Numbered from the stretch's first letter, positions 33,542 to 45,492 are shown. The stretch: DNA of 64,000 nucleotides from Amaranthus tricolor (GCF_026212465.1 NC_080062.1:6995297-7059296), one strand, 5' to 3'. Numbers and translations are program-made. Notes: generated from the sequence alone by a model not told the origin.

Positions 33542-36500
33542 CTAAGTCGCAGCACCGGTAGCACCAGCTTCCTGAACCAACCTTTCCGTTAAAGCTGAAA
33601 GACGAGCAACTTCAGATTTAATCTCCGTTAAGCAATCGTTACTTTCAACCATATTCGAATCTGACTCAAAACCATTTTGGACGAAGACCTTTGCTTCATC
33701 TGCACATCGCTTCGGGCTAAACCCGTTTTGTTTAAAGACGTCAATTTCAAGATCAGCATCGATACTCAAGCTAGCCTTATTAAGGAGCTCTCTACTCATT
33801 TCCGCCAGTTTATGTAACGCACTGGTCGCAGCTTCGACCTCAAGCTGAGCAGCTTCAATTTGAAGCTTCTCAATAGCCAAGTCGTCCAAGTTCTTCAGTC
33901 CAACACTTTCTTGCGCCAAAACGGAGAGTTTCTTCAAATCATCAGCATTTCTAACCCTTTCCTCTTTTAACTCTTTCACCTCTAGATCTTTTTCTTCTAA
34001 TCTCCGAAGAACCATCTCTAACTCCTCATGCTTGATTACGAGTTGTCGCTGTGCCGCCAGAAGCTCCATCTCTTTTCCCCGGAGATTCCCTCTCGTTAAC
34101 TCAAGTTCATCCTCCAGCTGTTTCATCTGCCACTTAAAATCCTCGGCAGATTTCCCAAACGATGGTGATGGGAACTCACCCAATTCATTCGAGGCATCGA
34201 GACTGTCCTCCTTGGAGGAGATTACCAACTCCTTGGTGAGATCGACAATTCTTCCGACAACAGATTCAGCTTCATAAGCCATCAGTCTTGCATCGTCTAG
34301 GTCGTGCTGCATCACCTCAGCGTGATCGTCTTTTTCTTTTAGCATGCCATTAGCAACCGTTAGCTGATCTTCTTTCTTCTTTAGGATCATTTTTAATTCT
34401 GCTACCACCGTGTTCACTTCCTTTAACCTCGTTTTAGCAGCGCGTAGTTCTATATCTCTTTCTTGCAGAATGATCTCGCGGGACTTTTGTTCAGATATTA
34501 AGTGCTGAATTTCCAGTTTTGCTTCCACCAAATCCTTCTCCTTAACCTCCAAAAGTTTATTCGTTTCTTCAAATTCACTAGTCTTCGTATTTAGCTCCTC
34601 TCGGAGAGAAGACAGTTCGGCAATCGCTTGTTGCAAAAAACGTTTTTTGTTATTCAACTCCTCTTGTAGATCCTGCAATAGATTCCGCTTCAACGACAGG
34701 TCCAGCTCGAATTCCTTATTCCGAGCCTCCGCAACTCTAAGCTTTGCTCTTTCACTTTCCACTTCTACTTGGGCATTTTTCAGGCTATTCATGTAAGTTA
34801 CAATAGTTTCCTTTTGCTCTTCAAGTTCGAGCATTTGTTTCTCGAGCACCATCTCTTGCTCCTCCATTTTCTTTCTTGACGTGAACAACGATTTCTGCGA
34901 TGATACCAACTCGGATCTCACATCACTAAGAAGTCTTTTGACCCTCCGAAAATCTTGCATAGTCTCCTTACTCTCTCCTATGCGTTTCGATAAATCTGCC
35001 CCGAGTTTTTTGAGTTCTTCCTGAGCTAGCAACCACTCCGTTGTCTGCTTCTCCAACTTCGTCTCTGCAGCTTTTAAATTTTCCGATTCAAGCTGTTGAG
35101 TAAATAACATTTCTTCAATCTCTTGCTGCTTTGCCCGTAGTGCTGTTCGCAGTTCTCGAAGTTCAATATCTTGCTTTTCCACGACGTCATTGGCTTCGTC
35201 TAAGAGCTGAGATTTGGCTATTAACTGAGCTTCAGTCTTGGCAGCTTCTTCGCGCTTCCGTATCAATTCGCGCTTCATTCTCTCCATTTCTTCTTCTTTC
35301 AACATCAACGACGATTCTGCGGTGGCGATCTCCTGATCTCTATCTTTCAGTCGCATTTTCAGATCTTTGATGTGCCGTGCCTGAGAAACTAACTTCAAAT
35401 TAGCTTGCCTTAATTCCTCCTCCAACTTTTCCTGCTTGGAACAAGCGACTGCAACCTCCTTCTCTCGACACTCTAACTCTTCCCTTGCCCGTTTCAGTTC
35501 AGCATGCTCCAACGCCACCCTTCTTTCCGCTTCTTCGACGTCCTCCTCTTTCGTCCTCAAGGCTTCTAATACAGCCTCAAGGTCAGACTCTAAATTTTCA
35601 AGGTTAAAACCCGAGTTAGCATTTTGAAAAAAATCAGAACTACTGTTCATGTGTTCTTCCAGTTTTTGGGTTTGTGAAAAGAGCCGCTCAAGGAGAACCC
35701 GTGCAGGTTCAGGTGCCCCATTAGTGTTGATGCTGGATTTCCTATCTCCCACGACTGAATTGATCTCATGAAAAGCACAGCACTTTACTGGTGTCACAAA
35801 AGATAATATCTTATGCCTATCATGGACTCCGGTAGAGCAGAACTGCAAGGATGCAAAAACGTAAAATTGTGAGGATCAGGCATGAGCTTCACTGAAATAT
35901 TGGATGAACATGAGTAATTACACAAATGTCTTAATGTTATATCAGCAAAATACAATAATCATACAGTAATCACTAAGAAGACTTTACAGCAATCCTATTA
36001 ACGTTCAGAATATTACTCGGACTCTTCATTTTGCTTTATGTACCCGTTTCCGATCCTTGATACTTGGACATTGGTATGGCACTTAGACACTTTATTTTAG
36101 GCGTAAAAATGAATATCAACACGTATCCGACACTTGGACATGTACTAGTATCCGACATCAGTACTCGAGTCCAAGTAACATAGTGTTCAAGATATGTTGT
36201 CTTGTGAAAACTAATCGTTGTTCGTTCCATCGTTATAACACTGGACAGTTTTTTTGCGTTACAAAGCAACATCCAATAAGAAAACTAGAAAATGTTTGAC
36301 CATTTGACAAACCATCAATAAATATGTGTTATACATTGGATATCACACTTTCTTGGTTGGTGAAATCAGCTCTTTTGCAGAGAGGCGAGGTTGGAGAGTA
36401 ATTGAGTTTTAGACTCTTTTTGGTCATGGCTACTTTCATGACATACGTTGGTGGAAGAAGTTTGGCCGAAAGATTGGTATAACAAAGTTGAGCCAAACCT

Positions 36501-38046
36501 TGGGCTTGTTTGTTGGTAAAAATATCATTTCATGACTTAATAGTACAAGAAACAAGGGTGGATTGATTTGTTTGGGTTACTCTTTGGCGCACAAGAAAAG
36601 AATATTGCTTAGGACAGCTGTTAGGAAGATGCCTTGGAACAAAAGGAGGACCAAAGGAGCCACGTGGAAGCAAGCAAAGGAAGACAGTTTGGGGCTGCAG
36701 CAGCAAGCGGTCGAACGATCAGACCAGATCAGTGTTTTCTTCAAGTCTTTTTATGGCTGTTGTATTGAGTTCCTTGCCCAAATTTCGCCGATTTAAAGTA
36801 TTGCATTCCCTCCCTTTGTAAAAAGTAAGCCAGCTATGTATAAAGCTCGAGCCCCCATAGTCAATACCCTTTCTTACCAATGTATCCATTACTTGTTCCT
36901 CAGACACATTTATCTCCAAGATGAAATTCCTTCATGTACGCTTTGAGGTTTCAAACTATCTTATCCTTTAAACGCATGAATACAATATACTAGCCTAAGA
37001 TGGAGGATGTAGCCAACATTTGATTAACCTATTTAAACTTGGTGTCTTTGTCTTGCATTTATTTTCATGTTTAAGTTCATTTTATTGCTTGCAAATGGTC
37101 ATGTTCATTGGTGCACCTTAGAGCGATATACAACCGTTCTTGGACCTTCGGCTCACTGCTTCCCCTCCCGACTACCCTAACAAAGGTACCAGTGACTTAA
37201 GATCTAATCACGTCTACATTACTATCCTTAAGGTTCTCTATATATTCAAAACAAAACAAAACTGTGTAAGTCAGACAGCCCAAAAGTATCAAATTGTTTA
37301 AAGGAATCGTAAATAGAATCATTGAGCCTTTCTGGGTTTTTTATTAGATTTGCAATATACTAATCTTCATTGAACATCTGGAATATGTGTTCACAGGAAC
37401 AAAACAACGCTAATCAAAGATTCAAGGCAATAATAGGCTAATAGCACAACAAGAAAATGCCTATACCAGCATATATTGCCTCATGATACAGAAGCATTTA
37501 ATTTGCAACTTTTTTCACCTCAAACCTTGACTCTTCATTCAACCAAAAGCCAATACCCTTGAAAATATTGCAAGGTCACATCAATTACCATAGTTCAATG
37601 CAACAGCCACCAATTTCTACTAAACCCAGATCATTCAATACCTCAATTTCACCTCCCATCAATGAATAAACTATCTCACAACACTTATACCAAAATTAGC
37701 AAATTAACCATTACTTACAATACCAAAACAATATCAAAGTACAATAATGAAAAATAGAATCCCCATAATCCATTAAATCTCAAGTCCAATGAAGCGCAAA
37801 ACCCTAATAAAATCATCAACAAAGTACAGTAGTAAAAAATGAAATTCCCCATAATCCATTAAAAACGGCAATTAATCCAGAATCTAGAGTCCAATGAAGA
37901 ATAAAAACCTTATTAAATCATCAACAAATTACAATAAAAAAAAAAAAAACAATATAGTAACAAACAGAAAGAATATAGTATACCTTAAGATAATGGTGAC
38001 GACAAGCAGGTGTGATATGAGGTTGAAATGTAGCAGAAAACCCCAT
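33542..38046 (-). CDS. PII1: PII1/MRC-like plastid coiled-coil protein of starch initiation
   Basis: Exon 1 is 38046-37984 (MGFSATFQPHITPACRHHYLK) and exon 2 is 35842-33542, joined at CTTAAG|GTATAC and CTTGCAG|TTCTGC in phase 0, giving 787 residues. The N-terminus is basic and Ser/Thr/His-rich with few acids, as in plastid transit peptides. A conserved GAPEPARVLLERLFSQTQKL block precedes nearly continuous coiled coil of heptad E/K/L repeats to about residue 740. The C-terminal TEIKSEVARLSALTERLV block is also conserved. The layout and length match, from memory, Arabidopsis PII1/MRC (AT4G32190, about 783 residues), a stromal protein that works with starch synthase 4 to start starch granules. 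The 2.1 kb intron contains an unclassified repeat copy at 36035-36185. Confidence 0.88.
36035..36185 (-). repeat. Dispersed repeat (ACTTGGACTCGGGTACTGATG type), copy 2
   Basis: Minus-strand copy of the repeat at 28425-28575, in the intron of PII1. Shared words include GACATCAGTACTCGAGTCC and TATCCGACACTTGGACA on the plus strand. Confidence 0.7.
36300..37250. other. PII1 intron sequence of possible retroelement origin
   Basis: A G/A-richer block around 36590-36730 and the sequence GTGCACCTTAGAGCGATATAC near 37112-37132 look foreign to the AT-rich intron. No terminal repeats or known domain were found, so it stays unclassified. Confidence 0.25.
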
Positions 38047-38124
38047 AAGTGAGTTCCTGAGCACATAAGTGCGAATTTCAATGAAAAAAGGCGACTTTAT
38101 TCATCTCGTAAAAGCTAATCACCG

Positions 38125-38133
38125 CCTTTATAC
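38125..38133 (-). promoter_or_regulatory. Possible TATA box of PII1
   Basis: The minus strand reads GTATAAAGG about 80 nt upstream of the ATG at 38046. This would give a short 5' UTR. Confidence 0.4.
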
Positions 38134-38984
38134 AGAAAAGGTGGCAATTTTTCAGAAACTGGGATAGAAATATAGAATCGAAGAAAACAAAAAAATTGGA
38201 CAGAATCTTTCTGTTGAAGCCAAGTAGAAAATCAGATGCAAAAAAAGAAAACAAAGAAAGGCGCACTTCTGCATTTGCATTAAAGTTAACGCCGAGTCTA
38301 ATGAATGGTATTTGTTCCGTTCCAAATTATTTACACGTTTAGATTATTAATCTTAATTTGTAATTAATTTTTAATATATATACTTTTTAGTTAAAATATA
38401 GTCGAATGAAATTTTGTTTGATTCGTCTCAATATAAAGATTAATAACATTTAATTTTTATAATTTTTTATTATATATAATTTGACATATTTAGGATTGAA
38501 TTAGTACATTTAACTGCGTTAAAAAGCAAATGTTCCGAGTAACATTATAACACCCCATCATTTTTATGACGTCATTAATTATTATTATAATAACTTTTGG
38601 AGATTTTATAATTATATTAAATTATTTTTGAGTTAGTTTTAACAAATTTCTTTCATATACAATTTAAATATTAATATATTTTTATTAAAAATAGATTTGC
38701 GATCACTAAACTATAAAGGTTCGAATTAAAATTATTTTTTTATTAAAAATTTGTGAGCATAAAGGTAGGCTTCTTAATTGGATTTTGCTAGAAGATTCAC
38801 CCTAATATAAGATGAGTTAGGGTTTAAGTGAGAGCTCTCATTTTCCTCATAAATAAAGAAACCCACGTGTTCCCTCTCAACCCATCTCCCTCACCGCTTT
38901 GTGACTCCAAACCGCCGCCAGCAGGGTTTCTCCCCCTCCACGCGTGACACCCACCACCAGTACACCAGCCGCGGCAGCCTTGAA

Positions 38985-39018
38985 CTCCACCCTCCACCCT
39001 CCACCCTCCACCCTCCAC
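38985..39018. repeat. Short (CCACCCT)n minisatellite
   Basis: Four to five tandem units of CTCCACC in the GC-rich part of the solo LTR. It creates spurious Pro- and Gly-rich open frames on both strands. Confidence 0.9.
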
Positions 39019-40757
39019 AGCAGCAGCCGGTTACAGACGCCCCCAAACAGCAGTAGCAGCCGCATTTTGCACCTCCCATCAGCAGCTAGCGGCTGCCTGC
39101 ACCACCACCAAGGCCCACCGCAGTGCCTTGTCCCACCTGTGTCACCACCACCACGCTAAACACTTGTCCTCTCACCCTTCTTCTCTCATTTCCCCATTAT
39201 AAGCCATACTCTACTTCCTCTAATTAATTGATTTCTTGTTTTAATTGGAATTTACCAAGTTAATGTGTTTTGGGTTGATTGTATTAATTTTATTTAATCT
39301 TATTAATGAGTAATAGTAAAGGTATCATCTTTGAACATAAAATGGTTGGGGTTTGATTTATTACTAGTAGTGGGTGTGTTGTATGCTACTTTTGGTGGTG
39401 TGGTGATTAATTAAGTAACCTTATAAGTTGTTTTAAGACTTGGTTGATTATTGTTATGATAATTACTAATGATTTTGATTATAGTTGACTATAGTTATGG
39501 TTTTGGTTGTTAATTGGGAGTAATAGTTGCTAATTATTGTAATTTGATGGTTGTGAATTACAAGCACTCTTGATAGGTCGTCATTGAAGTTATAATTGCA
39601 TAATTTTAATAAAGCCATGAACATAATGTCAACTTATCGTCGAGGGTTGCTAAAGTTACTTGTTATGATGTTGGATTATAGTTCTTTCTAACCTTAGAGA
39701 ATGTAAATGGTATTGCGATGTGATAACTTTAAGATTTGTCATTATCATCATCTTAGCACTATATTAACATCGTAAGATTCAAGTGTGATTTGTTATTTTT
39801 TAGGTAACGTGAATCAATATAACTCAAATATGGTTGGTGTAAAGGAACGATTTACATAATCCTTTTATTCTTAAATTGATGGAAAGACTTGTGTTGTTGT
39901 TGAGTTAATGATCATGACTTGTATTGAATGAGTTGTGTGCGTGCTAGAGTAATCAAAAACTCATGTTGAATGGGTGATAATGGTTACTTTGGTACTTAGT
40001 TGGTATCACTAGTTAAGGGGACTTATTAGTTTTATTCCTAATTATATAGGTGCCCATTTCATAAGAGGAAGGTAGAACTTTAGATGGGTGACTTTTGTGA
40101 CTTTTGGTCGTGCAGTGACGCTTATAGGTACGTACACGCAGTAACGAACCCTTATATGCAATTCTCTTTAAGACATTATTGTTTATTGTAATAAAATGCA
40201 TTGCATCGAAACTATAAGATACTAGTGAGTACACTTTATATGAAGAGCTATCGATTATGAAATCCTTGCGCCTAGACTAATTTAGAGAATGTGAGTGTTA
40301 GTAGAAGGCGGGGACCATTCCCTTATCTATTTAAGAATTGGATTGTGTCTTACTTTGAGTTAGAATGACTCCTTTATAAGTGGATTTCATATTTCATTTG
40401 AGTTGTTTAGTGGGTTTTGGCATTTTGCTATCCTAGGGCACTCATTGATAGTAGAAAGCAGGAGTTATTCCCATTTGATTAAGCATTAGATTACAAATTA
40501 GTTGGCGTGACTCAATTGGATTATATCCGATTGATTTAGTAGTCCCCTAGATTAGATCCGACGGGATCACCGTATGGGGGGTGCCTGGTGGCCGATACCT
40601 CTCCTTGACCGAGGTGTTACCCCAGTGTGTTTTATTTTTCCGAAGGTAGGACCCGAGAGGGTCAGCTAGAGGGGGTATGAGCTCATACTTTGCCATGGGC
40701 GCCAGGTGGCCGATAACGCCCTTGGCCGTGTCACTATGCCATGAAGTAGAGAAAGAT

Positions 40758-40866
40758 CCACTGATAGAAAGTTATCCAATGATAGAAATTTTACACATTG
40801 ATAAAACGTTTACTCATTGATAGAACGTTCACTCATTGATAGAAAATTTATTCATTGATAGAATAG
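40758..40866. repeat. Six degenerate tandem units around ATTGATAGAA
   Basis: CACTGATAGAAAGTT, CAATGATAGAAATTT, CATTGATAAAACGTT and three CATTGATAGAA copies recur about every 20 bp within the solo LTR. Confidence 0.85.
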
Positions 40867-41607
40867 TTTATGCTAGTGACAAGCGCGCCTAAGTTAAGTT
40901 ACCTCAAGAGAGTTACCAATCCCAAGGTTAGACTATGACCACACGTACTTTAGGATAGAAAAGCTCTCTAAGGTCATGTGTTTGGTAGTCTATTATAATT
41001 CCTTGGTTGAGTTGATACTACGCATGTTTTACAAGAGTTTATGTTTCGAGAAGTGGAGTGTGAAGACCTGCATTCTACCTAAGAACACATGGTTTCGATT
41101 GGAAAGGACGTAATGAGATTAAGAAGTATAGGTGGAAAAGAAACGGTGGCTATTTGTACTTGTGTCTTATGAAATCATCTTATGTTGTTATATAACCTAA
41201 TGTTATCTAGTAGGTTGGCTTTATTATATTTGATGTTAGATACTGACGTGTACGTGTTTGTGTTTATATTTGTTGTTTGATGACTTTCTATGGTTGTCCT
41301 GCTATGATACATTGGCTTTTGGTCTAATGTTGAGCAGCAGAAGGATCATAGACAGGCATAGCAGGTATTGGAGCTTCTTTTGCATTGCATTGCATTGGGG
41401 GAGAGTAATGAGGGCGAAGCATAATCTATGTCATACCATTAACCTTTGACTTTGTAAAGGCAATGATGCCTTAGATTAGTTTAATGTTTTATTGTGTTGA
41501 TTTTTCTACCACATGTTCGATGGTTGCAGAGATGCTGCCGAAATTTCCATTCACCTTTTTAAAGTCAATCTTTAACGTTTATCTAAATTCTTTTCCTTTT
41601 CTTTTTA

Positions 41608-41682
41608 TGTAACACCCAAATTTCCTCCCGTTCTTCACGATTTTGGTTTTGTTTAAGGGGTTGGAAATTCAGGGGTGTTACA
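41608..41682. repeat. Terminal hairpin at the 3' end of the solo LTR
   Basis: TGTAACACCC-AAATTTCC at the left pairs with GGAAATT-CA-GGGGTGTTACA at the right around a 37-nt loop. The left arm copies the canonical LTR start. Confidence 0.7.
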
Positions 41683-41687
41683 AACAT

Positions 41688-43430
41688 AGAACGAAGGACG
41701 TCCTCTGTTTTCTTTTCGAGAAAGTCTTAGTAAATAACAGTTATTTGTGAGGTTAATAAATCACCTTTATGTGGCAGGATGTGATTGGGTGAGAGTTTTG
41801 CTGTTTTAATTTATCTTTTTTGATTTTGTTTATTTTAATATTATTCTTTTTGTCTTTTGTGGTGATTTACAAATCACGGTTATTGATTAGGAATTTTTGT
41901 TTCTTTTCCTAATGAACTAATACTAACCTTAAATCGTAATAATATCTCTCTAATTGTGCACAATTTAAAATTATAAAAACTAGATAATATAAACCTATGT
42001 TGAGACAAATCAAACAAGATATCATTTGATTATGTTTTAACTTATAGATTAAGCATAAAATGCAAATTAACAGTAAATGATGAATAATGTCCAAAAATCA
42101 AATAGGACGTTTGAAAAGAAATAGAGAGTAGTATTTTATTTAGGAAAAATTGTCTCAGATAATCTCACCTATTACCCACCTGCAGACTGCAGTGAATAAT
42201 CTCTATTATTGATTATTTCTATATGAATCTATTAGTCGTTACACTCATTTTTTCTTCCTTCTTATGCTTTTTCATTGGTCTAACTATACTCCTCTTTGAT
42301 AGTAGATACCTACAATAATATTATTTTGTGGCAAGGGGTGTTGTTAGCAAAAATATATAAAAGTTTGGTTATTTACAAATAATCAATATTTGGGGATTAT
42401 TCACATTAGATGGGCAATAGATGAGATGAACAATTTTTTCATTTTATGTAACGTTATACTTACTCATATTCATCTTAATAGTCTCATTTGAGTTTCGATA
42501 TTGTTCATCAATCATTTTTAAGTTGTATTTTATTATTAATTTATAAGTTATAATATAGTCAAATGATGTCTTCTTTGATTCATTATAATGCAAAGATCAT
42601 TAATATCAACTTTTTACAATTTTTATTATACATAATTGTATTAATGATAGAATTATTACATTGGCAAAATATGCCTAGTCAAATCAATTAAAAACAACTT
42701 AATTTTGTTATTTCTAAAAAAATTTGTTGTTAAAAGCAATTAAAAAGAATTATTTGTTATTATTAACAAAAAGTTGACATTAATAATTTAATATTTTAAA
42801 TTTTTGTTACGATAGTCTCACATTTGCATTATTTTCTAATAATCTTTGTTGCCCGTAGCACATCTTATGACTTGATGACTTGCTACGAGTCTTTTTACTT
42901 ATGAAAAAGAAAATAAGTAAATAAATAAATAATACACCTTTTTCACGCCTCTTCCACCACCTTAGCCCTTACACCAATCTAGTGCCACGAGGCCCACCAC
43001 TGTTAGTCACCCCGGCTTTCCAACCCCAACTCTTAACATTTTTGTGTACTTTGTTTTATATTTTATATTTTCTTTTTTTTTTAAGTAAAAATGACCTGAA
43101 GTAGCAGGTTATTTTGTGATAGGGTATGCTACGAGCAAACTTATCTTACAGCTTAAGTTATTAGGTAATATTCGAAAAGTGTAATTATTCACGGTGGACA
43201 GGTGAAAAATTAAATTATTATGTTAAATTTTTCTAGTATTAATAAGTATACTATTACATATATTCGACCTAAATGTAAGCCTTTAAATAATATTGGGATA
43301 ATAACTCTTGTCGTTGTCTTACTGAGAATTGTGATACAAGGCGGTTGTAAACCTATTAGAGTATCAGACTATCATCTCACCAACATGATCATTTTAATCA
43401 CCAAAAGTTATAAATGAATAAATGAATTAT
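41688..43430. other. Gene-free DNA between LTR and Cassandra nest
   Basis: AT-rich with one MITE (42143-42440) and a piece at 42530-42640 (ATATAGTCAAATGATG, ATTATACATAAT) that resembles 38397-38480, suggesting an old MITE pair. No gene seen. Confidence 0.45.
42143..42440. mobile_element. MITE with inverted ends of about 45 bp
   Basis: Left end GGAAAAATTGTCTCAGATAA...CCTATTACCCACCT and right end, on the minus strand, GAAAAAATTGTTCATCTCAT...CTATTGCCCATCT, both continuing into GTGAATAATC. Non-coding; flanking duplication not resolved. Confidence 0.55.
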
Positions 43431-43432
43431 TA

Positions 43433-43494
43433 TAATATTATTATCATTATTATTATCATTATTATTATTACTATTATTATTATTATTATTATTT
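43433..43494. repeat. (ATT)n microsatellite, left of foldback MITE
   Basis: Imperfect ATT repeats run up to the start of the foldback element. Confidence 0.85.
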
Positions 43495-43573
43495 GGGAAA
43501 TTCTACTTGGTAATCTTGAGGTATTGAGTTTTTCACGTGGTAATTAAAGTTTTTTAAAAATTCACATGGTAAC

Positions 43574-43844
43574 TATGATACCCCGGATTTAACTTGAAAA
43601 ATAATTGATAGACTACTCATATTAACAAGGTGCATCTTCTTTTCATGGGAGTCCATTTGCTAAGAACTGCACAATTAAACGTGCTTGATGGGGAGCAATC
43701 TTAGGATGGGTGATCTCCTGGGAAGTTTTCTCGGGCGCACACGAATGAGGTCAAAGTGCGCTGAAAAGACTTGTGTTGGTCTGTGGAGCCAGTCTCCAGT
43801 CTCCATGAGTAGTCATCGGCTGTCCGACGGGCCGAGGTGTTACA
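43574..43844 (+). repeat. 5' LTR of Cassandra with 5S rRNA-like region
   Basis: Starts TATGATACCCC (TG lost to TA) and ends GAGGTGTTACA. The 5S-like region is about 43644-43740, with box A AATTAAACGTGCTTG (43672-43686) and box C GGATGGGTGATCTCCTGGGA (43704-43723). It keeps the promoter layout for RNA polymerase III; activity is not shown. Confidence 0.88.
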
Positions 43845-43961
43845 AATGGTATCAGAGCAACCCTGCGACCATGGCTGATTGTGTGTTCAGTACACCTAGC
43901 AGGGGAAAAGATCCTAAAGCTACGGTCTAACGAGGACGTTGTATTCCTAAGTGGGGGTGAG

Positions 43962-44201
43962 TGTGATACCCTGAATTAAGCTTTAAAAATGATTGATAGA
44001 CTACTCATCCCATTTGCTAAGAACCCCACAGTTAAGCGTGCTTTGAGGGGGAGCAATCTTAGGATGGGTGACCTCCTGAAAAGTTTTCCTAGGTGCGCAG
44101 AGTGAGGCCAAAGTGCGTTTGAAAGACTTGCGTTTGTTTGTGGGGCCGGTTTACAATCTTCATGGGTAGACGCCGGCGGTCCGTTGGGCTGAGGTGTTAC
44201 A
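43962..44201 (+). repeat. 3' LTR of Cassandra with 5S rRNA-like region
   Basis: Starts TGTGATACCCTG and ends GAGGTGTTACA. The 5S-like region is about 44008-44100, with box A CAGTTAAGCGTGCTTTG and box C GGATGGGTGACCTCCTG close to the 5S rRNA consensus. It is shorter than the 5' LTR by about 31 bp and differs at many positions, so the insertion is not recent. Confidence 0.88.
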
Positions 44202-44627
44202 GTAACCCTGAGGTTTACCCAATTCATCCTCTATGACCTTTTTACCCAAAAAAGTTTAGAAACGTTAGTTTAGTAAGAATAACGATTGTTGTACGCCTAT
44301 TTAACCCTTTTACCAAATCCCATTGCATTAGAAGCTTATATTTACCCTAAAACATAAACCCTAACTTTCTCATCTTTTTCCCAAATCACATTTTAGGGTT
44401 TATGTTTTAGGGAAATATGAACTTTTGATGCAATGGGATTTAGTAAAGAGGTTAAATACGCGTATAATAAATGTTATCATTACTAAATTTACGTTTCCAA
44501 ACGTTTTTTGAGTTAAAGGGTCATGAAGGATGAATTGGGTAAACCTCGGGGCCACCGCGTAGATTTTTAAAAAACTTTGATTACCGCATGGAAAACCCAA
44601 TACCTCAGGGTTACCACGTGAAATTTC

Positions 44628-44628
<1 letters not shown>

Positions 44629-44668
<40 letters not shown>
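44629..44668. repeat. (ATT)n microsatellite, right of foldback MITE
   Basis: Pure ATT repeats beginning right after GAAATTTCC. Confidence 0.9.
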
Positions 44669-44669
<1 letters not shown>

Positions 44670-44707
44670 GGATTGGATAAATAAAAAAAGATATGTGTAT
44701 TAATTAC

Positions 44708-44708
<1 letters not shown>

Positions 44709-44762
<54 letters not shown>
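44709..44762. repeat. (TA)n microsatellite
   Basis: 54 bp of alternating TA; no MITE end is seen next to it. Confidence 0.95.
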
Positions 44763-44766
<4 letters not shown>

Positions 44767-45492
44767 CATATGAAATTAACACAAAAATATTGAATATATT
44801 TAGTGATGTTTAATTTGACGATAAATTTATAATTTAATGTAATTTTAGAAGTATAACTACTAGGATTATGTATGCCCTCAAGTATAATACGAGAGATAAA
44901 AGTTGTTTAATTAGATACTTAAAAAAAAATGAAATAGGCAAATGAAAAGAAAAGACGTGAATGGGATAAATAAAGAGAATATATTTGCTAACACATAGAA
45001 TATGGAAAAACTAGAGTTATCTAGTAAACTAAATGATGACATTGACATGATTCCAATGTAACAGTACTATTTGTATTTTATTGGCTTTTGACATGGCGAT
45101 TAAAAAATAAGTATATAGAGTTAAAATAGTTAGACATTTAAATAGAAAACATAAAAAAGAATATAAAAAGTTAAAATAGTGAAATAGTACTGAAAAATTA
45201 AAATTTTATAAATTAAATATATTTGACTAAAATAAAAAATATGACAATTAAATTGAGACAGGAGTGTGACAAAGATATGGATTGTGGATGGAGTTGAACA
45301 TAGAATTTGGTGGTGGAGGCTGCTTCAACAAATTGTTGTTCCAAGTTCCCACCACAAAATCTCAAATCTCAACGTGTTGTTTTCTATGACAAAATTATTT
45401 TGTTGATTTCGATCTTAATGAGATAGGACACAGGACACCATCTTTTAGTCTTAATCTATTAGTTAGTACATTTCACATTATCATCTAGTGTT

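Larger units (their letters stand above)
38546..41682 (+). mobile_element. Solo LTR of a large Gypsy-type retrotransposon, 3.1 kb
   Basis: The left end is TATAACACCCC and the right end GGGGTGTTACA, inverted apart from TG changed to TA at the very start. A perfect 5-bp duplication AACAT flanks it (38541-38545, 41683-41687). TGTAACACCCC...GGGGTGTTACA is the end signature of many plant Gypsy LTRs. A TATA box (CATAAATAAAG, near 38846-38856) lies 300 bp in, followed by a GC-richer leader. No gag-pol domain was found. It starts 500 bp upstream of the PII1 start codon, in the opposite orientation. Confidence 0.75.
43574..44201 (+). mobile_element. Cassandra-type TRIM retrotransposon, complete, 628 bp
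   Basis: Two LTRs (43574-43844 and 43962-44201) flank a 117-bp internal part with no coding capacity. The internal part starts with a tRNA-Met primer-binding site, TGGTATCAGAGC (43847-43858), and ends with a purine tract, GTGGGGGTGAG (43951-43961). The element is bounded by a perfect 5-bp duplication GTAAC (43569-43573, 44202-44206). Both LTRs contain 5S rRNA-like sequence, the hallmark of Cassandra. It depends on enzymes from other retrotransposons. Confidence 0.93.
43495..44628. mobile_element. Foldback MITE, about 500 bp, split by Cassandra
   Basis: With the Cassandra element and one copy of its target duplication taken out, about 501 bp remain as two inverted arms of roughly 235 bp. The left starts GGGAAATTCTACTTGG, and the reversed right end GGAAATTTCACGTGG. 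Shared inner blocks are ACCTCAGGGTTACC/GGTAACCCTGAGGT and CCCTAAAACATAAACCCTAA with its inverse around 44352-44412. (ATT)n tracts abut both ends. Confidence 0.8.

Noticed and set aside
34032..35627. Plus-strand open frames inside PII1
   Set aside because: They are antisense shadows of the coiled-coil coding sequence.
36563..36796. 77-codon open frame in the PII1 intron
   Set aside because: Lys/Arg-rich translation without motifs; more likely decayed repeat DNA than an intronic gene.
38824..39159. Gly/Trp-rich and Pro/Ser-rich open frames on both strands
   Set aside because: They come from the GC-rich (CCACCCT)n region of the solo LTR and have no family features.
43644..44100. 5S rRNA genes
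   Set aside because: The 5S-like stretches are diverged from 5S rRNA and lie inside two LTRs with a primer-binding site and target duplication, so they are Cassandra LTR sequence.
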